Positions 17,448-27,160 of a stretch of 64,000 nt of DNA are shown one piece after another (position 1 is the stretch's first letter; the number at the start of each line of letters is the position of its first letter). Both the position numbers and the translations under genes were made by a program. The notes beneath the pieces were generated by a model. It searched no databases and was not told the DNA's origin. It saw only the letters and a program-made list of their open reading frames with translations. This DNA comes from an uncultured cyanobacterium (lineage in GTDB: Bacteria > Cyanobacteriota > Cyanobacteriia > Cyanobacteriales > Nostocaceae), in the NCBI GenBank assembly GCA_903903925.1, contig CAIVAU010000130.1:1-64000 (forward strand), written 5' to 3'.

Positions 17448-17862
17448 GGTTACTGGAAAAAGAGAGGGGGAAGAGGGGGGAGTGTGGGAGGTACTGAATT
17501 GTCATTCATGCGCCCATTCTCTTGATTCTCCCCACACTCCCCACACCTCCCACACCTCCCACACTCTCCACACTCCCTTCCCATCATCACCTTGGGCAGA
17601 TTTGATTGAGCGGTGTGGCGATCTCTACTGTTTTTACTATTCTAAACCTGCTAAAACTCTATACAATAGATTTGATTAGTACACTCGGAGGCAATATTAG
17701 GCTACCTGCTAGAGTAATTATAATGATAGTATGTAGGCTCTTATAAAAAGTGCCTATCGCGGGTGAAGGATTTTCAGTAAATTTACAGAAACCCGAAAGT
17801 CTATATAGCTCACCTGTATTATAGAAAGTAACACAAAGGTGTGAACTAAAATAAATCAAGCT
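17448..17862. repeat. repeat-rich intergenic region after hli
   Basis: A purine-rich tract (AGAGAGGGGGAAGAGGGGGG, GTGTGGGAGG; about 17459-17491) is mirrored by a pyrimidine-rich tract of CCCCACACTCCCCACACCT-type units (about 17526-17583), so the transcript could form a long GC-rich stem terminating hli. No gene was recognised in the remaining 17590-17862, which presumably carries the promoter of the next gene. Confidence 0.6.
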
Positions 17863-18159
17863 GTGATGAATATCGTATTACCTCGTTTCTTAAAGTCATT
17901 CTACCGGAAAGAACCATTGATCAGCATGTTGATTACGATAGGAGCGGTAGATGCGCTGATTGGTGGACTGGACGATAGCTGGTCATTGTTCGCTTTTGGC
18001 TTGGGGATAGCAGGAGTGACACTCGCTTATAGGTGGTGGCGCGTCCAACAGCGTCGCCCTCTTCCCGAACAGCCTATAGTGCAACACTATTTACCCCCCC
18101 ACTCGTCAAGTCCTACTTTACCAATGCTGAGTATTTCTAAGAAAAAACCACCCCAGTAG
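17863..18159 (+). CDS. small membrane protein of unknown function
   Basis: A 98-residue protein. Two hydrophobic segments (about 19-35 LISMLITIGAVDALIGG and 42-57 LFAFGLGIAGVTLAYR) form a helical hairpin, followed by a basic WWRVQQRRP and a Pro/Ser-rich tail. I recognise it only as a cyanobacterial hypothetical. The frame opens with GTG at 17863 followed directly by ATG at 17866; the ATG may be the true start. It is isolated between repeat tracts, with no clear operon partner. Confidence 0.7.
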   Translation: MMNIVLPRFLKSFYRKEPLISMLITIGAVDALIGGLDDSWSLFAFGLGIAGVTLAYRWWRVQQRRPLPEQPIVQHYLPPHSSSPTLPMLSISKKKPPQ

Positions 18160-18196
18160 ATATGGAGCAAGATTTTAGATTTGAGATAAGAATACG

Positions 18197-18247
<51 letters not shown>

Positions 18248-18290
18248 ATTCTGACTTTTGCCTTATTCGGTGAACATATAAATAATTTTC

Positions 18291-19376
18291 ATGTATAGAT
18301 TACAGAAAAAATCCAAAACTCAAAATCTAAAATCCAAAATTTCTGGTGCTAGAAATCTCTTGCTGCTAGTAAGCTTGACGGGGGCGGCGGCGATCGCTCC
18401 TTTAATCCCAATCCGATCTGCTATCCCCGCTAGCAGTAGTGTCATTAAACTTCTCCCAAATCCCCAACCGCCTACTCAGAGCTTTGCTAATCCACAACTA
18501 CGATATATCTTTCTAGAGCACACAGGAACGATTAAATCCCTAGCTTTCAGTCCAGACAGCAGAATTCTTGCCAGTGGCGGTTCTGACAACGATGGGATTA
18601 TTCGCTTGTGGAATACAGAAACTGGTAAAAGGATTGGGATAATCGATAGAGCTCAAAAAACAGCAATAGAATCTATGGTGATTTCGCCAGATGGTCAAAC
18701 CCTAATTAGCTGTAGTGATGACGACACGATTAATCTTTGGAATCTGGCGACGAACAAATTTACTCGTTCCTTTGTCGGGCATACGAGTAATGTGCTATCG
18801 ATAGCGGTGACCCCTGATAGTAAAGTGCTTGTTAGTGGTGCGTTGGACGGTATTCGTCTGTGGGATTTGATCCAGCGACGCCCATTAGCTGTTCTAGCAG
18901 GTCTTGATAATTCAGTTTATCGATTAGCAATTAGTCCTAATGGTCAAACTTTAGCAAGTGGCGACAATAACGGTGTCATCAAACTGTGGGACTTAAAAGC
19001 AGGAAGATTAGTCAGTACATTTTCAGCACACTCTAATACTGTGAGTAGCTTAGCCTTTACCCCAGATGGGTCAACCTTAGTGAGTGCGAGCCGCGATCAC
19101 ACAATTAAACTCTGGAATGTCAGCACAGGAGAACTAGTTCACACCCTGATTGGACATAACAACTGGGTAAATGCTATTACCATCAACCCCAATGGAAGAA
19201 TCCTCGCCAGTGCTGGTAAAGATGGAATTAAGTTGTGGAGTTTACCGACAGGGAAGTTAATCAAAACACTTTATGGACATTCGGATTGGGTAAGCGCGAT
19301 CGCCTTTAGTCCCGACGGAACAATGCTTGCTAGTGGTGGATTCGACACCAGAGTGGATATTTGGCTTAGTCAGTAA
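18291..19376 (+). CDS. WD40-repeat beta-propeller protein, exported or membrane-anchored
   Basis: A 361-residue protein with a hydrophobic N-terminal segment at about 22-40 (NLLLLVSLTGAAAIAPL) and then seven WD40-like blades from about 70 to 361. Examples are IKSLAFSPDSRILASGG..IRLWN and VSSLAFTPDGSTLVSAS..IKLWN. It is a protein-interaction scaffold, probably periplasmic if the segment is a signal peptide. The first residues (QKKSKTQNLKSKIS) are coded by AAAATC/CCAAAA repeats of the kind usually found between genes, so the start at 18291 is uncertain. The bacteriophytochrome follows 73 bp later. Confidence 0.88.
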   Translation: MYRLQKKSKTQNLKSKISGARNLLLLVSLTGAAAIAPLIPIRSAIPASSSVIKLLPNPQPPTQSFANPQLRYIFLEHTGTIKSLAFSPDSRILASGGSDNDGIIRLWNTETGKRIGIIDRAQKTAIESMVISPDGQTLISCSDDDTINLWNLATNKFTRSFVGHTSNVLSIAVTPDSKVLVSGALDGIRLWDLIQRRPLAVLAGLDNSVYRLAISPNGQTLASGDNNGVIKLWDLKAGRLVSTFSAHSNTVSSLAFTPDGSTLVSASRDHTIKLWNVSTGELVHTLIGHNNWVNAITINPNGRILASAGKDGIKLWSLPTGKLIKTLYGHSDWVSAIAFSPDGTMLASGGFDTRVDIWLSQ

Positions 19377-19449
19377 GGGATTTCTAGGTTCAGTGGATTT
19401 GCTGATTTCAGGGAAATGCAAAAGTGGCAATGTATGATTACGGTCCTAC

Positions 19450-21975
19450 ATGGCGACTTGTAAAATGAGTGATAGCGAAATTTTAACACCACGAGAAATT
19501 GATTTGACAAATTGCGATCAGGAACCTATCCACATCCCTGGTTCAATTCAGCCTCACGGGTTACTTTTCGTCTTAAAAGAGCCAGAATTAACTATATTAC
19601 AAGTCAGCAATAATACGTTCAAGTTTATCGGCTTACGTGGAGAAGAATTAATCAATAAAAATTTGGATATCTTATTTGATAAATATCATATTGAAATCAT
19701 AAAATTATGTCTATTACAAAAAAATTTACAGTCCAAAAATCCAATTAAGTTATCACTCAAACTAGAGAATAGAAATCTTGCATTTAACGCAATTATTCAT
19801 CGGAGAAACGGAGTTTTAATCCTCGAATTAGAATTAGATAGATTTGTTAATAATATTTATTATTCAAATTCTTATGATTTAGTTAGAGCAGCACTTTCCC
19901 AGATCCAAAGATCTTCACATTTACATGAACTCTGTCAGACCATAGTCAAAGAAATACGAAAAATGACTGGGTTTGATCGGGTAATGATATATCAATTTAA
20001 TAGTGAAGGGCATGGGACTGTAGTTGCTGAAGATAAATTAGAACATCTAAATCCTTACTTAGGTTTACACTACCCAGACTCTGATATTCCTAAACAAGCG
20101 AGAGAACTATATTGTTTAAATTGGTTGAGGTTAATAGCAGACGTAAATTATCAACCTGTTGAAATTTTGCCGATTAATAATCCTCTAACAAATAGCGCAG
20201 TTGATTTGAGCTTTTCTGTTTTAAGAAGTGTATCTCCACTTCATATAGAGTATTTAAAGAATATGGGCGTTAGGGGTTCTATGTCTATTTCTTTGATTAA
20301 AGAGCAGAAACTTTGGGGACTGATCGCTTGTCATCATCACTCACCTAAATATGTTTCTTATGAAGTGCGTCAAGCTTGCGAATTTCTCGGTCAAGTCATG
20401 TCTCTCGAACTTTCAGCTAAAGAAGATAGTAAAGATTATGAATATCAACTTGAATTAAAATCTCTTCCAGCAATTTTTCTGGAATCTATGTCTTCAGAAA
20501 AAAACTTTATTGAAGGTTTAGTTAAGTCTCAGCCAACTTTACTTGATTTGGTTAATGCTCAAGGATCTGTAGTGTCTTTCGAGGGGAATTACAGCAAAAT
20601 TGGCGAAATACCTCAGGAAGAAGAACTTAAGCATTTAATTAAATGGTTGGAGAGGAATTTTTCCGAGGAAGTATTTTATACAGATTCTCTGCCCAATATT
20701 TATAGAGAAGCCGAGAAGTTTAAAAATGTGGCTAGTGGTTTACTAGCTATTTCAATATCTGCAAGTCAGAAAAATTATATTTTATGGTTCCGCCCTGAAG
20801 TTATTCAAACCGTAAATTGGGCGGGAAATCCTCAGAAACAGATTGAAACAGCAAATGATGGAAGTGTGCGTTTGTCTCCTCGTAAATCGTTTGATCTATG
20901 GCAAGAAACTGTTAAATTAAAATCTTTGCCCTGGAAAAAGTGTGAAATTGATGCTGCACTGGAACTTAGAAAAGCAGTTATTAATATTGTGCTGCGTCAA
21001 GCAGATGAACTTGCTAAGTTAAATACAGCTTTGCAGCAATCCGAAGCCCGCTATCGAGAACAAGCAACCCATTTAGAAAGAACTTTGCACCAACTTCGGT
21101 ACACCCAGGCTCAGCTGATTCAGAATGAAAAAATGTCTAGTCTTGGTCGGCTAGTTGCTGGTGTAGCTCATGAAATTAATAACCCGGTCAACTTTATCTA
21201 TGCCAATCTCGACTATGCAAACGACTATACCAAAGATTTGATCAACTTGATCTATCTCTACCAGCAGTACTATCCCACTCCCATAGAGTCTATTCAAACA
21301 GAGACCGAAGCAATGCAGCTAGAGTATCTCATTGAAGACTTGCCCAAAATACTGTCTTCAATGAGGGTAGGGACTGAACGCATCCGCGAGATTGTGTTGT
21401 CGTTACGGAAATTCTCCCGGCTGGATGAAGCCGAGATGAAGTCTGTGGACATTCATGAGGGTATTGATAGCACCCTAATGATTTTGCAATATCGGTTGGA
21501 AACGCAAGATCATCACGTTATTCAGATCATGAAAGAATATGGGGATTTGCCATTAGTGGAGTGTTATGCTGGTCAACTGAACCAAGTGTTTATGAATCTG
21601 ATCAGTAATGCAATTGATGCACTAGAAGAAGGTCTGGGTGATAGAGTTTTAAGTCCGGTACCTACGATTCAGATCCGCACTCTTGTGAACCAGCGCCCAT
21701 CATCTGACGGCGATCGCCTCGCTTCATGGGTGGAGATTCACATTACAGACAATGGACCCGGTATCCCAGAGGATGTGCAGCATCAAATGTTTGACCCTTT
21801 TTTCACCACGAAACCAGTGGGCAAAGGTACTGGTCTTGGCTTAGCCATTAGCTACCAGATTACTGTGGAAAAACATGGTGGTCAGTTGACATGCATTTCC
21901 GCACCAGGGGAGGGGGCTGAGTTCGTCATTGCTATTCCAATGAGTCAACGATTGTGGGGAGTAGGGGAAGGGTGA
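19450..21975 (+). CDS. bphP: bacteriophytochrome histidine kinase (biliverdin type)
   Basis: An 841-residue red/far-red photoreceptor kinase. Order: PAS to about 130, GAF at about 145-320, PHY at about 330-500, coiled coil, HisKA with His574 in GVAHEINNP, and HATPase with NLISNAID and GTGLGLAIS. Cys22 in NCDQEPIHIPG aligns with the N-terminal biliverdin-attaching Cys of bacteriophytochromes. The GAF position that binds phycocyanobilin in Cph1 (HCHLTYL) reads PLHIEYL, lacking Cys. The chromophore-pocket PDSDIP and the tongue motif SPRKSFDLWQE are present. No receiver is attached. It converges on the cox operon across a small inverted-repeat element. Confidence 0.94.
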   Translation: MATCKMSDSEILTPREIDLTNCDQEPIHIPGSIQPHGLLFVLKEPELTILQVSNNTFKFIGLRGEELINKNLDILFDKYHIEIIKLCLLQKNLQSKNPIKLSLKLENRNLAFNAIIHRRNGVLILELELDRFVNNIYYSNSYDLVRAALSQIQRSSHLHELCQTIVKEIRKMTGFDRVMIYQFNSEGHGTVVAEDKLEHLNPYLGLHYPDSDIPKQARELYCLNWLRLIADVNYQPVEILPINNPLTNSAVDLSFSVLRSVSPLHIEYLKNMGVRGSMSISLIKEQKLWGLIACHHHSPKYVSYEVRQACEFLGQVMSLELSAKEDSKDYEYQLELKSLPAIFLESMSSEKNFIEGLVKSQPTLLDLVNAQGSVVSFEGNYSKIGEIPQEEELKHLIKWLERNFSEEVFYTDSLPNIYREAEKFKNVASGLLAISISASQKNYILWFRPEVIQTVNWAGNPQKQIETANDGSVRLSPRKSFDLWQETVKLKSLPWKKCEIDAALELRKAVINIVLRQADELAKLNTALQQSEARYREQATHLERTLHQLRYTQAQLIQNEKMSSLGRLVAGVAHEINNPVNFIYANLDYANDYTKDLINLIYLYQQYYPTPIESIQTETEAMQLEYLIEDLPKILSSMRVGTERIREIVLSLRKFSRLDEAEMKSVDIHEGIDSTLMILQYRLETQDHHVIQIMKEYGDLPLVECYAGQLNQVFMNLISNAIDALEEGLGDRVLSPVPTIQIRTLVNQRPSSDGDRLASWVEIHITDNGPGIPEDVQHQMFDPFFTTKPVGKGTGLGLAISYQITVEKHGGQLTCISAPGEGAEFVIAIPMSQRLWGVGEG

Positions 21976-22103
21976 TAGGAATCATATTTGATTTTTGAAC
22001 AAGGTTAAGTATCGTAGCGAGTGTTAGGACGAAGTCCGTAACGCACCATCCCAAGCTTTCGGCGGTGCGTTACGTAGATTTCAAAAATCAAATATTAGTC
22101 CTA
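21976..22103. mobile_element. 128-bp MITE-like element between bphP and coxC
   Basis: A perfect 15-bp terminal inverted repeat (ATATTTGATTTTTGA at 21984-21998 and its complement at 22081-22095) extends imperfectly outward to TAGGA...TCCTA. The interior holds a second palindrome, GTAACGCACC...GGTGCGTTAC. The element begins right after the bphP stop and ends three bases before the coxC stop, so it fills the whole convergent gap and probably works as a two-way transcript end. Confidence 0.75.
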
Positions 22104-22106
22104 CAT

Positions 22107-22733
22107 TTAAAGTAGATAGAGCAATCCGAAGAGGATAATCCAAATTACGTCAACAAAGTGCCAGTAGATTTCAGCAGCTTCGATGCCAAAGTGTTTTTCG
22201 TTGCTGTAGTGACCCTTAACACGCGATCGCCACAATACAGCGAGAATTGCCACAACACCAATAGTGACGTGCAGCCCGTGAAAGCCAGTCAAGACGTAAA
22301 ATGCACTCGCGAATAAGTTGGTAGTCAGACCAAATTCTAGATGAGCGTATTCATAACCCTGCCCTGCCAAGAAAATAATACCCATTGCAGCAGTAATTGC
22401 AAACCATATTTGCATCCCTCGCACATCGTTCTTTTTAATGGCGGTATCAGCATTGTGGATGACAAAACTGCTAGCAATCAGGTTGACAGTGTTGACTGCG
22501 GGGAGCAATAATTCCCGTTCTGGAGTTCCTTCTGGAGGCCAAACAGGTAGTGTAGAACGGAAAGCCAAATAGGCTCCGAATAAACCCATAAAAATCATTC
22601 CTTCAGCAACCAAGAACATCACGATCCCAAAGAGGCGATGGTCTGGATGCTCTTCGTGATGATCTGCTGCTATAGTCGCACCGTGGTGATGATTAAGGGC
22701 AGTCTTAGCTGGGTCAATTGTTTGACTTTGCAT
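22107..22733 (-). CDS. coxC: cytochrome c oxidase subunit III
   Basis: A 208-residue integral membrane subunit of the terminal respiratory oxidase. It has about five hydrophobic helices, the short form usual in cyanobacteria, starting FGIVMFLVAEGMIFMGLFGAYLAFR. Characteristic text includes LTGFHGLHVTIG and the C-terminal EAAEIYWHFVDVIWIILF. The His-rich N-terminus (HHHGATIAADHHEEHPDHR) is notable. It is the last gene of coxB-coxA-coxC, separated from coxA by 171 bp of repeat-rich DNA. Confidence 0.97.
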   Translation of the reverse strand: MQSQTIDPAKTALNHHHGATIAADHHEEHPDHRLFGIVMFLVAEGMIFMGLFGAYLAFRSTLPVWPPEGTPERELLLPAVNTVNLIASSFVIHNADTAIKKNDVRGMQIWFAITAAMGIIFLAGQGYEYAHLEFGLTTNLFASAFYVLTGFHGLHVTIGVVAILAVLWRSRVKGHYSNEKHFGIEAAEIYWHFVDVIWIILFGLLYLL

Positions 22734-22752
22734 GAATTTTAAATCTCTATAA

Positions 22753-22902
22753 TTGTTAGTTGTTAATGGTTAGTTGTTAGTTGTTAGTTGTATTTTCTAC
22801 TAACTACTAACTTAAGTACTAAGCAGTCCTTAAAGAAGAATTCAGAAATCCAAAATTCATTCTGAATTCTGACTCCTGAATTCTGAATTCTTTCTGTTAA
22901 CT
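22753..22902. repeat. repeat-rich gap between coxA and coxC
   Basis: TTGTTAGTTG units (22753-22790) are followed by a tract of CTGAATTCTGACTCC-type units (about 22838-22890). The second tract resembles the prxQ upstream region at 2.98-3.03 kb. No gene or clear promoter is seen, so coxC may still be expressed by read-through from coxA. Confidence 0.65.
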
Positions 22903-22904
22903 TT

Positions 22905-24644
22905 TTACTGCTCTTTTTCCGCGACGATAGATGGATATGGTTCGTCTGGTTCAGCGCGTAACACTGAGTTTGTACCGGCAGACAAAACTGGATCTGGGTC
23001 AGATAGGGGTACACCTTCTCTAGCCCTTTGCAGACCATAGTCATAAGGGCCAGTAGCCAAGACTGGTGGTTTGTCAAAATTCTCGATCGCCGGTGGTGAG
23101 GTTGTCATCCACTCTAAGGTTAGTGCTTGCCAAGGGTTATTACCTGCTTTGGGTCCATACATCCAACTCCAAATTGCATTAATGATGAAGGGGAATGTTG
23201 AGACTGCCAGGATGTAAGCACCGTAAGTACAGATTTCATTCAAAAATGTAAATTTGGGGTCATATTGGGCAATCCGGCGGTTCATACCCATCATTCCCAG
23301 TTTGTGCATCGGTAAGAAGGTCATGTTCAGACCAATAACCGTCAAAGCACAGTGGACTTGACCCCAAAATTCGTTGAGCATTCGCCCTGTAATTTTTGGG
23401 AACCAGTGGTATATTGCGGCAAAAATGCCGAGAACACTACCACCAAAGAGAACATAGTGGAGGTGCGCTACGACAAAGTAGGTATCGTGAACGTGAATGT
23501 CAAAAGGTACAGCCGCTAACATTACGCCACTGATACCGCCAATGACAAAGATACCAACAAAGCTCATGGCAAAAAGCATGGCGCTGTTGAGGCGGATTTT
23601 GCCACCCCACATGGTTGCTAACCAACTGAAAATTTTAATCCCTGTGGGCACAGCGATGATCATCGTTGTGATCATAAAGAACATCCGCAACCAGCCAGGG
23701 ATACCACTGGTAAACATGTGGTGTGCCCAAACGATCAGTCCCAAAAAGCTGATTGCCAAACTTGAATAGGCGATCGCTTTGTAGCCAAAAATTGGTTTAC
23801 GAGAATGAACGGGGATCACCTCTGAAATTGCCCCAAAGAAGGGCAAAATCATGATGTAAACTGCTGGGTGGGAGTAAAACCAGAACATATGCTGGTAAAC
23901 AACTGGATCGCCACCACCAGTCGGGTTAAAAAATGTTGTGCCGGCAATTAAGTCAAAGGCGAGCAAAATCAGACCAGCTGCTAGCACTGGTGTAGATAGT
24001 AGCACTAGGGCAGAAGTAGCCAACATTGCCCAGCAGAATAAGGGCATTTGATGGAATCCCATGCCAGGAGTGCGCATCTTGATCAAAGTGACGAGGAAAT
24101 TGATCGCCCCCAAAATCGAAGATGTACCTAGCAGGAGAACGCTCATAATCCAAATGCCCTCACCCACTTGACCTGTTACCAAGCTTAGAGGAGGGTAGGA
24201 AGTCCAACCTGCATCCGGTGCATCGCCCACCACTAAACTGCTAATTAGCAACACCCCAGCAGGGGGAACCATCCAAAAAGCAACAGCATTTAGGCGTGGA
24301 AATGCCATATCCTTGGCCCCAATCATCAGGGGAAGTAGGAAGTTAGCAAACCCTGCGCCTGCTGGCACAATCCACAAAAAAATCATGATTGTGGCGTGCA
24401 GCGTAAACAGACTGTTGTACATTTCAGGGCTGACAAAATCTGATTCTGGAGTTCGCAGTTCTGTGCGAACTAAGTCAGCCAGAACCCCACCAATACAGTA
24501 GAAGATAAACGTCGTGACTAGGTATTGAATCCCAATCACTTTATGATCGGTATTAAAGCTAAAGTAGTCTCGCCAATTTCTTAACCCAGGCTCCTCAATC
24601 AGAGTCGGGATATTAGCCTTTTCTTGTAGCTGTGCTTGTGTCAT
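22905..24644 (-). CDS. coxA: cytochrome c oxidase subunit I (A2-type heme-copper oxidase)
   Basis: A 579-residue catalytic subunit holding heme a, heme a3 and CuB. It has 12 predicted helices and the conserved text IFLWIVPAG, FWFYSHPAVYIMILPFFG, IVWAHHMFTSG and HDTYFVVAHLHYVLFGG, which contain the CuB and heme ligands. In helix VI the canonical GHPEVY glutamate is replaced by YSHPAVY, the mark of the A2 subclass. The protein transfers electrons from cytochrome c or plastocyanin to oxygen and pumps protons. It is the middle gene of the cox operon, 53 bp after coxB. Confidence 0.98.
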   Translation of the reverse strand: MTQAQLQEKANIPTLIEEPGLRNWRDYFSFNTDHKVIGIQYLVTTFIFYCIGGVLADLVRTELRTPESDFVSPEMYNSLFTLHATIMIFLWIVPAGAGFANFLLPLMIGAKDMAFPRLNAVAFWMVPPAGVLLISSLVVGDAPDAGWTSYPPLSLVTGQVGEGIWIMSVLLLGTSSILGAINFLVTLIKMRTPGMGFHQMPLFCWAMLATSALVLLSTPVLAAGLILLAFDLIAGTTFFNPTGGGDPVVYQHMFWFYSHPAVYIMILPFFGAISEVIPVHSRKPIFGYKAIAYSSLAISFLGLIVWAHHMFTSGIPGWLRMFFMITTMIIAVPTGIKIFSWLATMWGGKIRLNSAMLFAMSFVGIFVIGGISGVMLAAVPFDIHVHDTYFVVAHLHYVLFGGSVLGIFAAIYHWFPKITGRMLNEFWGQVHCALTVIGLNMTFLPMHKLGMMGMNRRIAQYDPKFTFLNEICTYGAYILAVSTFPFIINAIWSWMYGPKAGNNPWQALTLEWMTTSPPAIENFDKPPVLATGPYDYGLQRAREGVPLSDPDPVLSAGTNSVLRAEPDEPYPSIVAEKEQ

Positions 24645-24697
24645 AAAAGTCAGGAGTTAGGAGTCAGGAGTCAAAAATATAAACTATTGACTCTTGA

Positions 24698-25756
24698 CTA
24701 TTTGTGAATTTGATGTAGTATTTCTGGGTGAATTCCCATCTCGGTAGTGTAATGAGAGAGAAATTCAGATGGAGATTGTTCAGCCGGATTAACAGCCACT
24801 GCTTGCTTTAGGTCTTCAGTGCTAGCAACGAGCTGTTCTTGTGTCCATTGATCAAATGCATCCTGTTTCTCTACAACAACTTGCGTTCTCATCGCACCGT
24901 GGTACGGGCCACACAATTCTGCACAAATGACTGTATATTCACCAACTTTTGAAGGCGTAAAGCGAATCTCGGTTTGCCGACCAGGGATCACATCTTGCTT
25001 GAGGCGAAACTCTGGCACCCAAAAAGCATGGATGACATCATTCGCTGTCATATTCAGTTCTACCTCATGCCCGATGGGAACGTGTAGTTCACCACTAGTG
25101 ACACCAGTATCAGGGTAGGTAAAAATCCAGGCATATTGCAAAGCTGCGACGTTAACCACCAACTTCGGCGCTTTGCCTTGTTTTTCAGGAGTTGATCCCA
25201 GAGTTGGAGAAACAATACCTACGCCAGGAGCATTCTGTTTTTGAGGAATTGTTGCTGGGTCTTGCATCGCCTCGTCAGACTTCTCCTGATTGAGGTTGGG
25301 TTCTGTACTGGGAGGCGCATCGTCCAAAGTGGCGGCGATCGCTGCCCCAGACATTTTCATAGCTTGTGGTGTTACTGGCGAACTATGCATGGCATGGGGA
25401 TCAAAGCCACCCATCTCGTTGTAGACGTCAAAACTGTAAATAGATATACCGATAACGATAATTGCTGGGATCGCCGTCCAGAGAATTTCTAGCGGGACGT
25501 TGCCATGGACTGGCGAACCATCTGCATTGTCACCTGCACGCCGACGGTATTTAAATGCAGAGTAAATGAGAATACCTTCAACGAGCAGAAAAATACCTAT
25601 GGAGACAGTCATCATTGCATTGAACAGGCCATCCACTAAGGTGGCTTCATCAGAGGCTGCTGTTGGCAGCAGTCCATGATTTTGACCGTACCAAAGGCTG
25701 ACTAGGGTCAGCAGGATGCCAATGAGTAATGTCCAGATCGAACTTGGAATTTTCAC
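24698..25756 (-). CDS. coxB: cytochrome c oxidase subunit II
   Basis: A 352-residue subunit with two N-terminal helices (about 7-25 and 48-67) and a periplasmic or lumenal cupredoxin domain carrying the CuA site (VICAELCGPYHGAMRTQ: C-x3-C-x3-H-x2-M). Between the second helix and the cupredoxin core there is a long Pro/Glu/Gln-rich stretch (about 130-195) that most CoxB proteins lack. First gene of coxB-coxA-coxC and divergent from ctaA-ctaB, which supply its partner's heme. Confidence 0.97.
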   Translation of the reverse strand: MKIPSSIWTLLIGILLTLVSLWYGQNHGLLPTAASDEATLVDGLFNAMMTVSIGIFLLVEGILIYSAFKYRRRAGDNADGSPVHGNVPLEILWTAIPAIIVIGISIYSFDVYNEMGGFDPHAMHSSPVTPQAMKMSGAAIAATLDDAPPSTEPNLNQEKSDEAMQDPATIPQKQNAPGVGIVSPTLGSTPEKQGKAPKLVVNVAALQYAWIFTYPDTGVTSGELHVPIGHEVELNMTANDVIHAFWVPEFRLKQDVIPGRQTEIRFTPSKVGEYTVICAELCGPYHGAMRTQVVVEKQDAFDQWTQEQLVASTEDLKQAVAVNPAEQSPSEFLSHYTTEMGIHPEILHQIHK

Positions 25757-26156
<400 letters not shown>

Positions 26157-26165
26157 GTGTCGTTC

Positions 26166-27128
26166 ATGAGCCAATTTGTCCTAGAACAACAAAATGTAGA
26201 GGCTGCAGCGCAGCAAAAGCCAAGGGAACGAATTCGTCGCTTGGTGTGGAAAATCTGTATAGCCACTTTAATTTTGATGGCAATAGGCAGTGCCACCCGT
26301 GTGATGAATGCTGGACTTGCTTGCCCAGACTGGCCTTTGTGCTATGGGGAGTTAGTACCAACCAAGCAGATGAATTTTCAGGTATTCCTAGAGTGGTTTC
26401 ACAGGTTGGATGCCGCATTGATTGGTGTAAGTGCGATCATACTCATGGGATTGTCCTGGTGGTATCGTCAATCTTTACCCAGATGGCTTCCTTGGGGATC
26501 GACATTTGCTCTGTTTTTGATTGTCTTTCAAGGGGTCTTGGGTGGACTTACTGTCACTGAACTGTTGCGGTTTGATATTGTTACTGCCCACCTGGGAACA
26601 GCACTGTTGTTTTTCACTACCCTACTGGTGATAGGCACGGCACTCACTCCTTACCAAGGAACCGGAACAGTTGGTAAATTGCCTTGGCTGGGTTTAACGG
26701 CATCTGTTTTGGTTTATGTGCAAAGTCTACTAGGTGCTTTAGTAGGGTCTCGCTGGGCGCTACACCAATGCTTCGGCATATCCCAGCTTTGTGCTGTTAT
26801 GTACAGCCATATCGGTGGCGTAGTACCGCCAACGGTGGCAACTTTGTTAGTCGTTATTGTCTCTTGGCGCACACCAGCACTGCATCCAGCTTTACGAAGG
26901 CTGGCAAATATGGCTGGTGGGCTATTGGTTTTACAAATTGTGTTGGGAGTTGCAACTTTCCGGTTACATCTTCAAGTTGAGCCACTCACTGTCTCCCATC
27001 AAGCTGTAGGAGCTGCTTTGCTGGGTGTTTTGGTGGGATTCACAGTTTTAGCACTGCGCGACTGGGTTACTTGCCGTGATGTCAACGCCTATGTCGTTGG
27101 TGTCACATCCACTGCTATAAGTGAATAG
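26166..27128 (+). CDS. ctaA: heme A synthase (CtaA/COX15)
   Basis: About 320 residues with eight predicted helices; it hydroxylates the C8 methyl of heme O to make heme A for the oxidase. Visible marks are ATRVMNAGLACPDWPLCYGE, WFHRLDAALIG (His), FQGVLGGLTV, TAHLGTALLFF (His) and VSHQAVGAALLG (His), the heme-ligand pattern of the family. The ATG at 26166 has AAGG eight bases upstream and is preferred over the in-frame GTG at 26157. It leads the ctaA-ctaB pair divergent from coxB. Confidence 0.96.
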   Translation: MSQFVLEQQNVEAAAQQKPRERIRRLVWKICIATLILMAIGSATRVMNAGLACPDWPLCYGELVPTKQMNFQVFLEWFHRLDAALIGVSAIILMGLSWWYRQSLPRWLPWGSTFALFLIVFQGVLGGLTVTELLRFDIVTAHLGTALLFFTTLLVIGTALTPYQGTGTVGKLPWLGLTASVLVYVQSLLGALVGSRWALHQCFGISQLCAVMYSHIGGVVPPTVATLLVVIVSWRTPALHPALRRLANMAGGLLVLQIVLGVATFRLHLQVEPLTVSHQAVGAALLGVLVGFTVLALRDWVTCRDVNAYVVGVTSTAISE

Positions 27129-27160
27129 GCAATTGGATTGGATCTATCTATACTTTGGAT

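Noticed and set aside
22784-23077. Reverse frame overlapping the end of coxA
   Set aside because: It is a different frame over the coxA C-terminus and repeat-rich DNA.
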